DNA of 64,000 bases from Acidobacteriota bacterium. GTDB taxonomy: Bacteria > Acidobacteriota > Vicinamibacteria > Vicinamibacterales > UBA2999. Positions 53,967 through 61,439 of this stretch are shown here, piece by piece (position 1 is the first letter of the stretch; the number at the start of each line of letters is the position of its first letter). A model generated the notes under the pieces. The model saw only the letters and a list, made by a program, of their open reading frames with translations. It did not search any database and was not told the DNA's origin. Location of the stretch: the NCBI GenBank assembly GCA_030650395.1, contig JAUSDY010000021.1, forward strand, positions 48,489-112,488, read 5' to 3'. Both the position numbers and the translations under genes were made by a program.

Positions 53967-54647
53967 ATGACAGCGCCTCGCTGGCTTCTCATTTTGCTGC
54001 TGCTCGCCGTGCCGATGGCGGGAGATCTCCTGGCGCACGGCGTGTCGGCGAGCGATCACGATCTGATCACGCAAGGCCGCCAGCTGGCGGTCTTCATCTA
54101 TCTTGGCGCCAAGCACATGGTCACCGGCTACGACCACCTGCTGTTTCTGTTCGGCGTCATCTTCTTTCTTTACCGACTTCGCGAAGTCGCCACCTATGTC
54201 ACGCTGTTTGCCGTCGGCCACAGCGTGACGCTGCTCTACGCGGTGATCAGCGGCACGCACGTCAATCCCTACCTGATCGACGCCATCATCGGTTTCTCTG
54301 TGGTCTACAAGGCGCTCGACAACATCGGAGCCTTCACGCGCGTGCTGAGCTTTCAACCCGACACCCGGCTGGCTGTGCTGATCTTCGGCTTCTTCCACGG
54401 CCTGGGGCTCGGCACGAAGCTGCAGGACTTCTCGTTGTCGACCGACGGCTTGATTCCGAACATCCTCGCCTTCAACGTCGGCGTCGAGCTCGGGCAACTG
54501 CTTGGCCTGAGCGCCATTCTGATTGCGATGGGGTTCTGGCGCCGCTCCGACGGGTTCGCCCGGCACGCCTACGCCGCCAACGTGATCGTGATGACGTGCG
54601 GCTTCATCCTCGTCGGCTACCAGCTTGCCGGCTACGCGATCGAATAG
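53967..54647 (+). CDS. HupE/UreJ-family membrane protein
   Basis: A 226-aa protein with about six to seven membrane helices. Motifs: GAKHMVTGYDHLLFLFGVIFFL (His and Asp likely metal ligands), FAVGHSVTLL and FGFFHGLGLG. The HupE/UreJ family is thought to move Ni or Co. Followed 10 nt later by a gene for a membrane-anchored periplasmic protein in the same direction; these two genes often occur together, by my recollection. Confidence 0.9.
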   Translation: MTAPRWLLILLLLAVPMAGDLLAHGVSASDHDLITQGRQLAVFIYLGAKHMVTGYDHLLFLFGVIFFLYRLREVATYVTLFAVGHSVTLLYAVISGTHVNPYLIDAIIGFSVVYKALDNIGAFTRVLSFQPDTRLAVLIFGFFHGLGLGTKLQDFSLSTDGLIPNILAFNVGVELGQLLGLSAILIAMGFWRRSDGFARHAYAANVIVMTCGFILVGYQLAGYAIE

Positions 54648-54657
54648 GACATTCGGC

Positions 54658-55218
54658 ATGACCACACCCGAGACGCCACCGCTGCCCACCGTGCCCCAAC
54701 TCGTCCGCGCGATTGTGATCGCCCTGCTTGCCGCGACGGTGATCCTGCTGATCGCGGTCCTTCCCGCCGAGTACGGCATCGACCCGACCGGCCTCGGCCG
54801 GCGCGCCGGACTGGTGCGCCCGCCACAATCGGCGATCGACATGGCCGTGCCGATCAGCGCCGCGGCGGCGGCCACCGTCACCAAGTACGAAGCGCCGTTC
54901 AGGACCGACGAGATGACCCTCACGCTGAAGCCGGGCGAGGGCGCGGAGATCAAGGCGACGATGAAGAGCGGCGACAGTTACGTATTCAGTTGGACGGTGG
55001 AGGGCGGCGCCGTCGAGTTCGACATGCACGGCGAAAAGCCCGACGGCACCGGTGGCGAAGCAAGTTACTGGAAAGGTGAAGACGCCAGGAGCGCGCACGG
55101 CACGTTCCACGCGCCGTTCGACGGCCGGCATGGCTGGTTCTGGCAAAACCTGACGTGGGAGCCAGTGACTGTGACACTAAGAACTAGCGGCTTCTATACC
55201 AGGATAGAAAAGCTCTGA
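54658..55218 (+). CDS. transmembrane-anchored periplasmic protein, HupE/UreJ partner
   Basis: A 186-aa protein. One N-terminal membrane helix (about 17-37, LVRAIVIALLAATVILLIAVL), then a beta-rich periplasmic domain (DEMTLTLKPGEGAEIKATMKSGDSYVFSWTVEGGAVEFDMHGEKPDG...WFWQNLTWEPVTVTLRTSGFY). The His-rich DMHGEKP and HGTFHAPFDGRHGWFW suggest metal or cofactor contact. Probably acts with HupE/UreJ. Confidence 0.8.
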   Translation: MTTPETPPLPTVPQLVRAIVIALLAATVILLIAVLPAEYGIDPTGLGRRAGLVRPPQSAIDMAVPISAAAAATVTKYEAPFRTDEMTLTLKPGEGAEIKATMKSGDSYVFSWTVEGGAVEFDMHGEKPDGTGGEASYWKGEDARSAHGTFHAPFDGRHGWFWQNLTWEPVTVTLRTSGFYTRIEKL

Positions 55219-55350
55219 TCTCTGTCTATCTCAGATCTCAGATCTCAGATTGCAGATCAATTGCAGATTGCAGAAGGTTGGATTTCAATCGCAGCAATCC
55301 AAGATCTGAAATTAATCTGCAATCTGAGATCCGAAATCTGAGATCGACAG
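55219..55350. repeat. inverted 7-nt array (CAGATCT family), locus E2
   Basis: CTCAGAT units (55230 onward), a core with AGGTTGGATTTCAATCGC (near 55275), then inverted ATCTGAG-type units to about 55345. The same core occurs in E3 at 56925. Confidence 0.85.
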
Positions 55351-55372
55351 GCCTCTATATAATTGCGTCCCT

Positions 55373-56860
55373 ATGAAGCGACCCCGATTAGTCTGTCTGG
55401 CCGTCTGTGTCTCTGTGGCCATGTCCGTCGTGGACCCGCCTGTCCTGGCGCAGAGCGATAACAAATTCGAAGCGATCGTCTCTCTAGCGCAAACCAAGAT
55501 GCGCGACTACCGGATCCCCGGCGTCGCGCTCGGCATTTTCGATAACGGCGTCGTCACCACGCGCGGTCTCGGCGTCACTAGCGTCGACGACCCGCTGCCG
55601 ATCACCGAGCACACGGTGTTTCCGATTGCCTCGATATCGAAGACGTTTGCCGCCACGATGATGATGCGGCTCGTCGAGCAAGGCAAAGTGGACCTCGCAG
55701 CGCCGGTGCGGAAGTATCTGCCCGAATTTCACGTGAGGGACGAAGCCGTCAGCCGCGACGTCACGGTGTGGAACCTGTTGACGCACTCGGGCGGATGGGA
55801 AGGGCAAATCTCCGGCCCTGAGCGTGGCGAAGACACGTTGAGGAACTTCGTCAGCTCGATCGCGGACCTGATGCAAGTGTCGCCTCTCGAGCCCGGACGC
55901 GAGGCCGCCAAGCCTCCTGCTGCCGTGTGGAGCTACAACAACGCCGGCTTCAGCGTGTCGGGGCGGGTGATCGAAGCGGTGACGGGGCTGTCGATCAACC
56001 GCGCCGCACGCGATCTCGTCTTCACGCCGCTCGGCCTGGCGCACGCCGGCACCACCGCCGGCGACTTCATCGTCAATCGCTTCGCGGCGGGCCACGCCAA
56101 CCGGGGCGACAACCCGCCCGCGCTGCAGCGGCCGTTCTCGCCGTCGGTCAGCGTGACCGCCGGCGGCGTCGGCCTGTGCATCACCGACCTGCTCGCGTAT
56201 GCGAAGTTTCATCTCGGCGACGGCACCGCCGCCAGCGGCGAGCGCGTGCTGACGCGCGCCTCGCTCGAACGGATGCGCACGCCGCAGCTGCACAAGCAGG
56301 GCACCGACGATGACATCGGGCTGGCGTGGCACCTGCGCACGGTGGGCCCGCTGCGGGTGGCCGCGCATGGCGGGACGCTCGCGGGCCACATCCTGCTGCT
56401 CGAGATCGTGCCCGAGCGCAATTTTGCGATCGGCATTCTGACCAACGCGCAGAACGGGTGGCGGCTGATCCAGGACGTCGAGCGCGCCGCCCTGGCGTCG
56501 TATCACGGCGCGACCTTCCCGCCCAATCACGCCATCGCGCATCGCGGCCTGGTCGAGACGCTGCCGTCGGCCGAGCCGCTCGCGACGCAGCCCGACCCGG
56601 CGCCGTACGTCGGCCGTTACCTGAGACCGATGAACGCCGTCGTGGTCCGCGTCGCCGCGGGACGTCTGGTCGTTCAAGAGGTGCCGAGCGGCGGCGACCC
56701 CCGGCCCGAGATGCCGATCGCCTTCTTCGGCCCCGACCGCGCGGTCGTGACCGACGGCGCCGATCGCGGCCAGTCGATCGAGTTCATACGGGCAGCGAAC
56801 GGATCGGTGAACTGGATCCGCGTCGTCGGCCGCATCGCGGTGCGGACGGCGGAGCGGTGA
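55373..56860 (+). CDS. beta-lactamase-type serine hydrolase, secreted
   Basis: A 495-aa protein. Signal peptide to about residue 27 (PPVLAQ). Active-site SxxK is S87-x-x-K90 (ASISK), with a Tyr-Asn pair in AVWSYNNAGFSVSG and HGGTLAG as the KTG-equivalent. Class C / esterase-type penicillin-binding fold. A C-terminal 90-residue domain (PDPAPYVGRYLRPM...) is the extra beta-domain common in this group. Substrate unknown. Flanked on both sides by near-identical 7-nt arrays (E2 and E3). Confidence 0.92.
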   Translation: MKRPRLVCLAVCVSVAMSVVDPPVLAQSDNKFEAIVSLAQTKMRDYRIPGVALGIFDNGVVTTRGLGVTSVDDPLPITEHTVFPIASISKTFAATMMMRLVEQGKVDLAAPVRKYLPEFHVRDEAVSRDVTVWNLLTHSGGWEGQISGPERGEDTLRNFVSSIADLMQVSPLEPGREAAKPPAAVWSYNNAGFSVSGRVIEAVTGLSINRAARDLVFTPLGLAHAGTTAGDFIVNRFAAGHANRGDNPPALQRPFSPSVSVTAGGVGLCITDLLAYAKFHLGDGTAASGERVLTRASLERMRTPQLHKQGTDDDIGLAWHLRTVGPLRVAAHGGTLAGHILLLEIVPERNFAIGILTNAQNGWRLIQDVERAALASYHGATFPPNHAIAHRGLVETLPSAEPLATQPDPAPYVGRYLRPMNAVVVRVAAGRLVVQEVPSGGDPRPEMPIAFFGPDRAVVTDGADRGQSIEFIRAANGSVNWIRVVGRIAVRTAER

Positions 56861-56873
56861 CGATCGTGGCCCT

Positions 56874-56977
56874 GTCAATCTCAGATCTCAGATCGCAGAT
56901 TGCAGATCAATTGCGGATTGCAGAAGGTTGGATTTCAATCGCCGCCAGCAATCTGAGATCTGAAATCTGAGATTGAC
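56874..56977. repeat. inverted 7-nt array (CAGATCT family), locus E3
   Basis: Same order as E2: CTCAGATCT units, core AGGTTGGATTTCAATCGC, then ATCTGAG units. The serine hydrolase gene lies between two copies in direct orientation. Confidence 0.85.
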
Positions 56978-56999
56978 AGGGGCCCGTTACCTGAGACCG

Positions 57000-58076
57000 A
57001 TGAACACGCTCGACGCCATCCGGCGTCTCACCGTCAGCCGCAGCCTGTTTGCGCCAACCACGCTCGAGCGGGCGATTGACGCGCTCGGCTTCGTGCAGGC
57101 AGATCCCATCCGCGCGCCGGCGCGGGCGCAGGATTTGATTCTGCGGCCGCGCGTCGAAGGCTATCGCGCCGGCGACCTCGAGCGGCGCTACCCCGCGCTC
57201 GGCGTCGAAGAAGACGTCTTCATCAACTACGGCTTCGTCACGCGCGCGGTGCAGGCGCTGATGCATCCGCGCGCCGGCGCGTCGCTACTGCCGACGGCGG
57301 GCAACAAACGCGCGCACGCCCTGCTCAACTTCGTGCGCGAGCGCGGCACGGCCCACCCGCGTGACGTCGACGCGCATTTTTCGCACGGCACCGTGACCAA
57401 CTACTGGGGCGGCTCGTCGAGCGCCACCACGCATCTGCTCGAGGCGATGCATTACAAGGGCCTGCTGCGCGTCGCGCGGCGCGACAACGGCATCCGCATT
57501 TACGCGGAGCACGCGCATGGACCCGCGCCGATCGGATCGGCCGCGCGCAAGGCCCGTGTCGATGCCCTCGTCGACGTCCTCGTCTTGCAGTACGCGCCGC
57601 TGCCGGCCGCGAGCCTGTCTCAGGTGATCAGTCGCTTGCGCTACGCGGTGCCGCAGTGGCGCGGCGAGCTGAGAGGCGCGTTGCAGCGAGCCAGGCAACG
57701 GCTGACGCGCGCCGAGATCGACGGCCACTCGTGGTATTGGCCCGAATCAGCAAGAGAGCCTCCCGTCGCGCAGCCAGATACCGTTCACCTGCTGGCGCCG
57801 TTCGACCCGGTGGTCTGGGATCGCCGCCGCTTCGAGATGTTGTGGGGCTGGCCGTATCGCTTCGAAGCCTACACGCCCGTGTCGAAACGCAAGCTGGCGT
57901 ATTACGCGCTGCCGCTGCTGTGGCGCGACCGCGTCATCGGGTGGGGCGAGCTGTCGATCAAGCACGGCGCGCTGCGCGCCGTGTTCGGCTATGCCGGCGG
58001 CAAACCCCCGCGCGACCGCGCGTTCAAGCGCGCGCTAGACGAAGAAACTGAGAGGATGCGGACGTTCCTCACGTAG
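57000..58076 (+). CDS. YcaQ-like winged-helix DNA glycosylase family protein
   Basis: A 358-aa protein of the HTH_42/YcaQ family, whose tested members unhook DNA crosslinks. The start is ATG 57000 (MNTLDAIRRLTVSRSLF), preferred to a TTG at 56973. Blocks: DALGFVQADPIRAPARAQDLILRPRV (the family's QxD/Q region), PFDPVVWDRRRFEMLWGWPYRFEAYTPVSKRKLAYYALPLLWRDRVIGW. Crosslink repair is the known activity of the family; the actual substrate here is inferred. The stop TAG (58074-58076) lies in the first unit of the cassette B array. The first bases of the gene lie in a 22-nt duplication (56614-56635 = 56984-57005). Confidence 0.85.
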   Translation: MNTLDAIRRLTVSRSLFAPTTLERAIDALGFVQADPIRAPARAQDLILRPRVEGYRAGDLERRYPALGVEEDVFINYGFVTRAVQALMHPRAGASLLPTAGNKRAHALLNFVRERGTAHPRDVDAHFSHGTVTNYWGGSSSATTHLLEAMHYKGLLRVARRDNGIRIYAEHAHGPAPIGSAARKARVDALVDVLVLQYAPLPAASLSQVISRLRYAVPQWRGELRGALQRARQRLTRAEIDGHSWYWPESAREPPVAQPDTVHLLAPFDPVVWDRRRFEMLWGWPYRFEAYTPVSKRKLAYYALPLLWRDRVIGWGELSIKHGALRAVFGYAGGKPPRDRAFKRALDEETERMRTFLT

Positions 58077-58115
58077 GTTCCTCACGGGGGTTCCTCACGG
58101 GGGTTCTCGACGACG
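58064..58115. repeat. cassette B, left array (13-nt units)
   Basis: Units start at 58064, 58077, 58090, 58103: GTTCCTCACG[T/G][A/G]G. The core GTTCCTCAC is that of locus C. The stop of the YcaQ-like gene is in unit one, and unit three onward is translated in the 3' end of the four-helix gene. Confidence 0.9.
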
Positions 58116-58514
58116 GCTCGCTGGTGGCTTCCTCGCTTTGAACCGCGGATCTGATTGAGCCTTGCGCTCATAGGCCTGAAGCCGATTGACACAAATCCGA
58201 CACCGCGCGAGCAGGCGAATCAGCGGACCCACGGTCTCGGCCGGGAAGTAGTTACTCACTACTCCGTCACGTAGGGAATTCTCGGTCTCGTCAAGCGACG
58301 CGCGAGCGATGCCCAGGAAGTGTGCGTTCTCGCCCGGGTTGTAACGTCCAAAGCCTTCTGCGATGTTTCGCGGCGGCGACCGCACTGAATCTGACAACTG
58401 ATTGCAGAATTTGAAATCTCGAATTACGGGTTCCGACTTAAGCAACGGCAGGACCTTGTCTCGTAGTTCGACGCAGAGTTTCCAGGCATCAAGCTCTCGA
58501 TAGCTGTAAACCAT
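58095..58514 (-). CDS. four-helix-bundle protein (23S rRNA-IVP / bAvd-like), cassette B
   Basis: A 139-aa protein. Diagnostic blocks: YRELDAWKLCVELRD, SPPRNIAEGFGRY, FLGIARASLDETENSL. The Arg/Lys-rich C-terminal tail (RFKARKPPASRRREPP) is translated from the array and is about 20 residues longer than usual. It has no reverse transcriptase or rRNA nearby. Both flanks have inverted 13-nt arrays (58064-58115 and 58549-58652). It shares the family of the cassette A gene but is not a close copy. Confidence 0.88.
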   Translation of the reverse strand: MVYSYRELDAWKLCVELRDKVLPLLKSEPVIRDFKFCNQLSDSVRSPPRNIAEGFGRYNPGENAHFLGIARASLDETENSLRDGVVSNYFPAETVGPLIRLLARCRICVNRLQAYERKAQSDPRFKARKPPASRRREPP

Positions 58515-58548
58515 GAGAGCCGAAGCGAAGCATGGCTCATGCCACGTT

Positions 58549-58652
58549 GAACCCTCGTGAGGAACCTTCGTGAGGAACCTTCGTGAGGAACCCCCGTGAG
58601 GAACCTTCGTGCGGAACCCTCGTCCGGAACCCTCGTCCGGAACCTTGGTGCT
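58549..58652. repeat. cassette B, right array (inverted 13-nt units)
   Basis: Eight units start at 58549, 58562, 58575, 58588, 58601, 58614, 58627 and 58640, all of the GAACCTTCGTGAG type. The last unit contains the stop of the 47-aa ORF (58651-58653). Confidence 0.9.
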
Positions 58653-58794
58653 AGGGATGCGAAGCGCGGTACTCAGCGAGCCACTGGTCGCTCATCCGGC
58701 CAAGCTCAGCCATATCCGAGCCGGCGCGGACCCGCACCATGAAGAGGATCGCCGCGACGCTCAAGGAGACCAGGACGCCGATCAACAGCAGCAT
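58651..58794 (-). CDS. small membrane protein (47 aa)
   Basis: MLLLIGVLVSLSVAAILFMVRVRAGS then DMAELGRMSDQWLAEYRASHP. One membrane helix and a short polar tail. Its stop lies in the last repeat unit of cassette B, so the array may have trimmed or extended it. Unknown function; the codon use is like the genes around. Confidence 0.55.
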   Translation of the reverse strand: MLLLIGVLVSLSVAAILFMVRVRAGSDMAELGRMSDQWLAEYRASHP

Positions 58795-58920
58795 AAATTC
58801 TCACGCTTATTGGCAGGTATGCCTCGGCGGGAATTCATCATGACAGATCGGCATCCCGCCCGTCTGTCTTGATTCGGACATTTACGCGAGCGGCGCGACA
58901 ACCTATGTAATGATGTGGCC

Positions 58921-59589
58921 ATGTCGAAAGCCTCGACCGTCGGCGGGTCGAAGCCTGTGTTCGATTTGCAGGCGTTTCTCGATTCATCCGGTATTTCCCG
59001 CCGCATCGTGCGGTACGCACGCGGCGCGGTGGTCTTTGCCCAGGGCAGCGTCGCAAACAGCGTGCTCTACATCCAGAACGGCGCGGTCAAGCTCTCGGTG
59101 TTGTCGACGACCGGAAAAGAAGCCGTAGTGGCCATGCTCGGCCCGGGCGATTTCTTCGGCGAAGGGTGCCTCGCCGGTCAGCCGCGCCGCATGGGGTCGG
59201 CCACGGCGATGGTGCCAACCACGATCCTCCGCGTGACCAAGCGCGAGATGATGCGCACGCTGCACGATCAGTCGGCGCTGTCGGACCGTTTCATCACCCA
59301 CATGCTCGCGCGCAACATCCGCATCGAAGAAGACCTCGTCGACCAGCTCTTCAACTCGAGCGAAAAGCGGCTGGCGCGAACGCTGTTGCTGCTGGCGCGC
59401 TACGGCAACGAGGACGCGCCGCAGGGCGTGCTGCCGAAGCTGTCGCAGGAAACCCTGGCAGAGATGGTCGGCACGACCCGCTCGCGCGTGAACTTCTTCA
59501 TGAACAAGTTCCGCAAGCTCGGCTTGATCGAATACAACGGCGGCATCAAGATTAACAACTCGCTGCTGAGCGTCGTCCTCCACGAGTAA
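58921..59589 (+). CDS. Crp/Fnr-family transcriptional regulator
   Basis: A 222-aa regulator. cNMP-binding fold at about 25-140 (VFAQGSVANSVLYIQNGAVKLSV, GPGDFFGEGCLAGQPRRMG). C-terminal winged helix at about 165-215 (LSQETLAEMVGTTRSRVNFFMNKFRKLGLIEYNGGI). No Cys cluster, so not an Fe-S type. Start at 58921 (MSKASTVGG). Effector and targets unknown. The gene after it (68 aa) is 21 nt away in the same direction. Confidence 0.93.
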   Translation: MSKASTVGGSKPVFDLQAFLDSSGISRRIVRYARGAVVFAQGSVANSVLYIQNGAVKLSVLSTTGKEAVVAMLGPGDFFGEGCLAGQPRRMGSATAMVPTTILRVTKREMMRTLHDQSALSDRFITHMLARNIRIEEDLVDQLFNSSEKRLARTLLLLARYGNEDAPQGVLPKLSQETLAEMVGTTRSRVNFFMNKFRKLGLIEYNGGIKINNSLLSVVLHE

Positions 59590-59610
59590 TCTGGATCGCA
59601 GGAGATCCAC

Positions 59611-59817
59611 ATGACCTGGAAGGACAAGCTCGAGATCGGCCTCACGGAAGACGCCCCGTTCCGCAAAGACAACCTTCCTGAGGATCAGGTTCGAGGTCCG
59701 GAGATCCCGGCAGGTCCGGGCCGATCGCCTGTGATTCCCGCGGCGCGTGAAGACAAAACCGCGGTACCTGCGCCGACCTCCACCGGCGCCGAGGGCGAGA
59801 AAGCGCCCGACGAGTAA
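59611..59817 (+). CDS. hypothetical protein (68 aa)
   Basis: MTWKDKLEIGLTEDAPFRKDNLPEDQVRGPEIPAGPGRSPVIPAAREDK..., a small Pro/Glu-rich, probably disordered protein. It starts after a GGAGA-like site (CAGGAGATCCAC) close to the ATG. Between the Crp-type and kinase genes. No function assigned. Confidence 0.65.
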   Translation: MTWKDKLEIGLTEDAPFRKDNLPEDQVRGPEIPAGPGRSPVIPAAREDKTAVPAPTSTGAEGEKAPDE

Positions 59818-59896
59818 GGCGCGGCCCAGCAGGTGGTGTGCAATCTCGAACATTGACGCGCGGGCGAATGGGCGTAGGCTATATGCGGGAAACGCC

Positions 59897-61009
59897 ATGT
59901 TGCACGAATTCATTACTGCGAATCGGGACGCGATCATCGAGCGCACGAGGGAACGGGTGAAGCGCCGGGCGTGGCCGTCAGTGTCAGCCCAGGAGCTCGA
60001 GCACGGGGTGCCTCGATTCTTGACGCAACTGGCAGACACCCTCAGGATGAAGGACAGTCCGGAGCCGTTTTCCCCGGACGCCATCACCGCCGCGGCCGCG
60101 AAGCATGGCGCCGAGTTGTTCGCACTTGGCTACAACGTCTCCCAGGTGGTCAATGGCTACGGCGAGATTTGCCAGTCCGTCACCCATATCGCTATTGAGC
60201 AGAATGCGCCGATCACCGTTGAAGAGTTTAAAACGCTGAACCTCTGTCTCGACATCGCGATCGCCGGCGCCGTGACCGAGCATGCGCGCATTACGGCACA
60301 GACACCATCAGCCGAGGAAGTCGAGCGTCTCGGACATTCGGCTCACGAGCTTCGAGACGTCCTCAACAGCGCGATCCTGGCCTTCCACGCCCTGAGGCGA
60401 GGCACCGTCGCCATTAACGGCAGCACCGGGGAGATCCTCGGACGCAGCCTGATGAGCCTTCGAGACATGATCGACCGCACAGTCGCGCAAGTCCGGCTCG
60501 CGGCGACTCAACCGCGGCGCGAACGACTTCCGGTGGTCGTGTTCCTCGACGAAATAGGCGCAACAGGCATGCTCCACTCGGAGTACAGGGGTATCCGGTT
60601 TACCATCGAGCCCACCGAACCCAACCTGGCCGTCCATGCGGACGCGCCGCTCCTCACCTCCGCGGTGATGAACCTGTTGCATAACGCCTTCAAGAACACG
60701 CCCTCTGGCGGCCGCGTCATCCTCAGGGCGCAGGCGAAGGAGCAGCGCTTGTTCGTCGAGATCGAAGACGAGTGCGGAGGCATTCCCTTGAGCAAGGGCG
60801 ACCTGTTTCAGGCCTTCGGCGATCGCCGCGGCACCGATCGGTCGGGCCTCGGCCTGGGCCTCTCGATCGCCCGAAGCGCCGTGAGGGCGCATGGCGGCGA
60901 CATCACTATCCGCAATATGCCCGGCAAGGGCTGCGTCTTCGTGATCGAGTTGTCGCTGGTCACGGAAGGCGCGCGGGCGACGCAGCCCGAGCTCGAACCG
61001 AGCGCGTAG
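59897..61009 (+). CDS. sensor histidine kinase without transmembrane segment (RsbR-like N-terminus)
   Basis: A 370-aa soluble kinase. N-terminal helical RsbRD-like sensor domain (about 1-140). Dimerisation helix with GHSAHELRDVLNSAILAF (candidate phospho-His). ATP-binding part with LLHNAFKNTPSG (N-box), DECGGIP, SGLGLGLSIARSAVRAHGG (G-box). Acts in the cytoplasm; the signal is unknown. Start at 59897 (MLHEFITANRDAI). A -35/-10 pair TTGACG...TAGGCT is 30 nt before it. The stop TAG falls in a REP-like element. The single-receiver gene 61070-61438 faces it. Confidence 0.88.
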   Translation: MLHEFITANRDAIIERTRERVKRRAWPSVSAQELEHGVPRFLTQLADTLRMKDSPEPFSPDAITAAAAKHGAELFALGYNVSQVVNGYGEICQSVTHIAIEQNAPITVEEFKTLNLCLDIAIAGAVTEHARITAQTPSAEEVERLGHSAHELRDVLNSAILAFHALRRGTVAINGSTGEILGRSLMSLRDMIDRTVAQVRLAATQPRRERLPVVVFLDEIGATGMLHSEYRGIRFTIEPTEPNLAVHADAPLLTSAVMNLLHNAFKNTPSGGRVILRAQAKEQRLFVEIEDECGGIPLSKGDLFQAFGDRRGTDRSGLGLGLSIARSAVRAHGGDITIRNMPGKGCVFVIELSLVTEGARATQPELEPSA

Positions 61010-61066
61010 AGGCGGGTCTTCCGCCTTCGCGCGAGCCGCTTCGGCGGACAAGTTAGACCCGCCTCC
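61006..61066. repeat. REP-like element (GAGGCGGGTCT ... AGACCCGCCTCC) with inner GC repeat
   Basis: GTAGAGGCGGGTCT and AGACCCGCCTCCAC enclose TCCGCCTTCGCGCGAGCC-GCTTCGGCGGACAAG. The inner part is repeated in PBP1A (51961-52033), the outer stem at 53032. The kinase stop codon is inside. Confidence 0.8.
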
Positions 61067-61069
61067 ACG

Positions 61070-61438
61070 TCACCCGGCGACGAGTTGCGCCGCGACCGTC
61101 GCCAGAAACTCGTGAATGCGAATCGGCTTGGCGATGTAGCCGTTGCAACCCGCGGCGCGAATCCGCTCCTCGTCGCCCATCATCGCCAGCGCGGTCAGCG
61201 CCACCACCGGAATGCCGCGCGTCGCCGGATCGCCCTTCAGCAGCGCCGTCGCTTGAAGGCCGTCCATGCCCGGCAGCTGAATATCCATCAGGATCAGATC
61301 CGGCAGCTCGGCGCGGGCCAGTGTTAGCCCGGCCTCGGCATCGACCGCCCTGATGACCGTGTGCCCCTCTGATTCCAGCAGCAATACCGTCAACGTCATA
61401 TTGTTGGCGTTGTCTTCGACGATCAGGATTTTTGCCAA
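61070..61438 (-). CDS. single-domain response regulator receiver
   Basis: A 122-aa protein: MAKILIVEDNANNMTLTVLLLESEGH, DLILMDIQLPGMDG (phospho-Asp), ALTALAMMG, IAKPIR. The TTG at 61438 is chosen as the start, one base after the stop of the hybrid kinase. The longer frame (61489) overlaps the kinase. A phosphorelay component (CheY-like); probably co-transcribed with the kinase. Confidence 0.85.
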   Translation of the reverse strand: MAKILIVEDNANNMTLTVLLLESEGHTVIRAVDAEAGLTLARAELPDLILMDIQLPGMDGLQATALLKGDPATRGIPVVALTALAMMGDEERIRAAGCNGYIAKPIRIHEFLATVAAQLVAG

Positions 61439-61439
61439 G

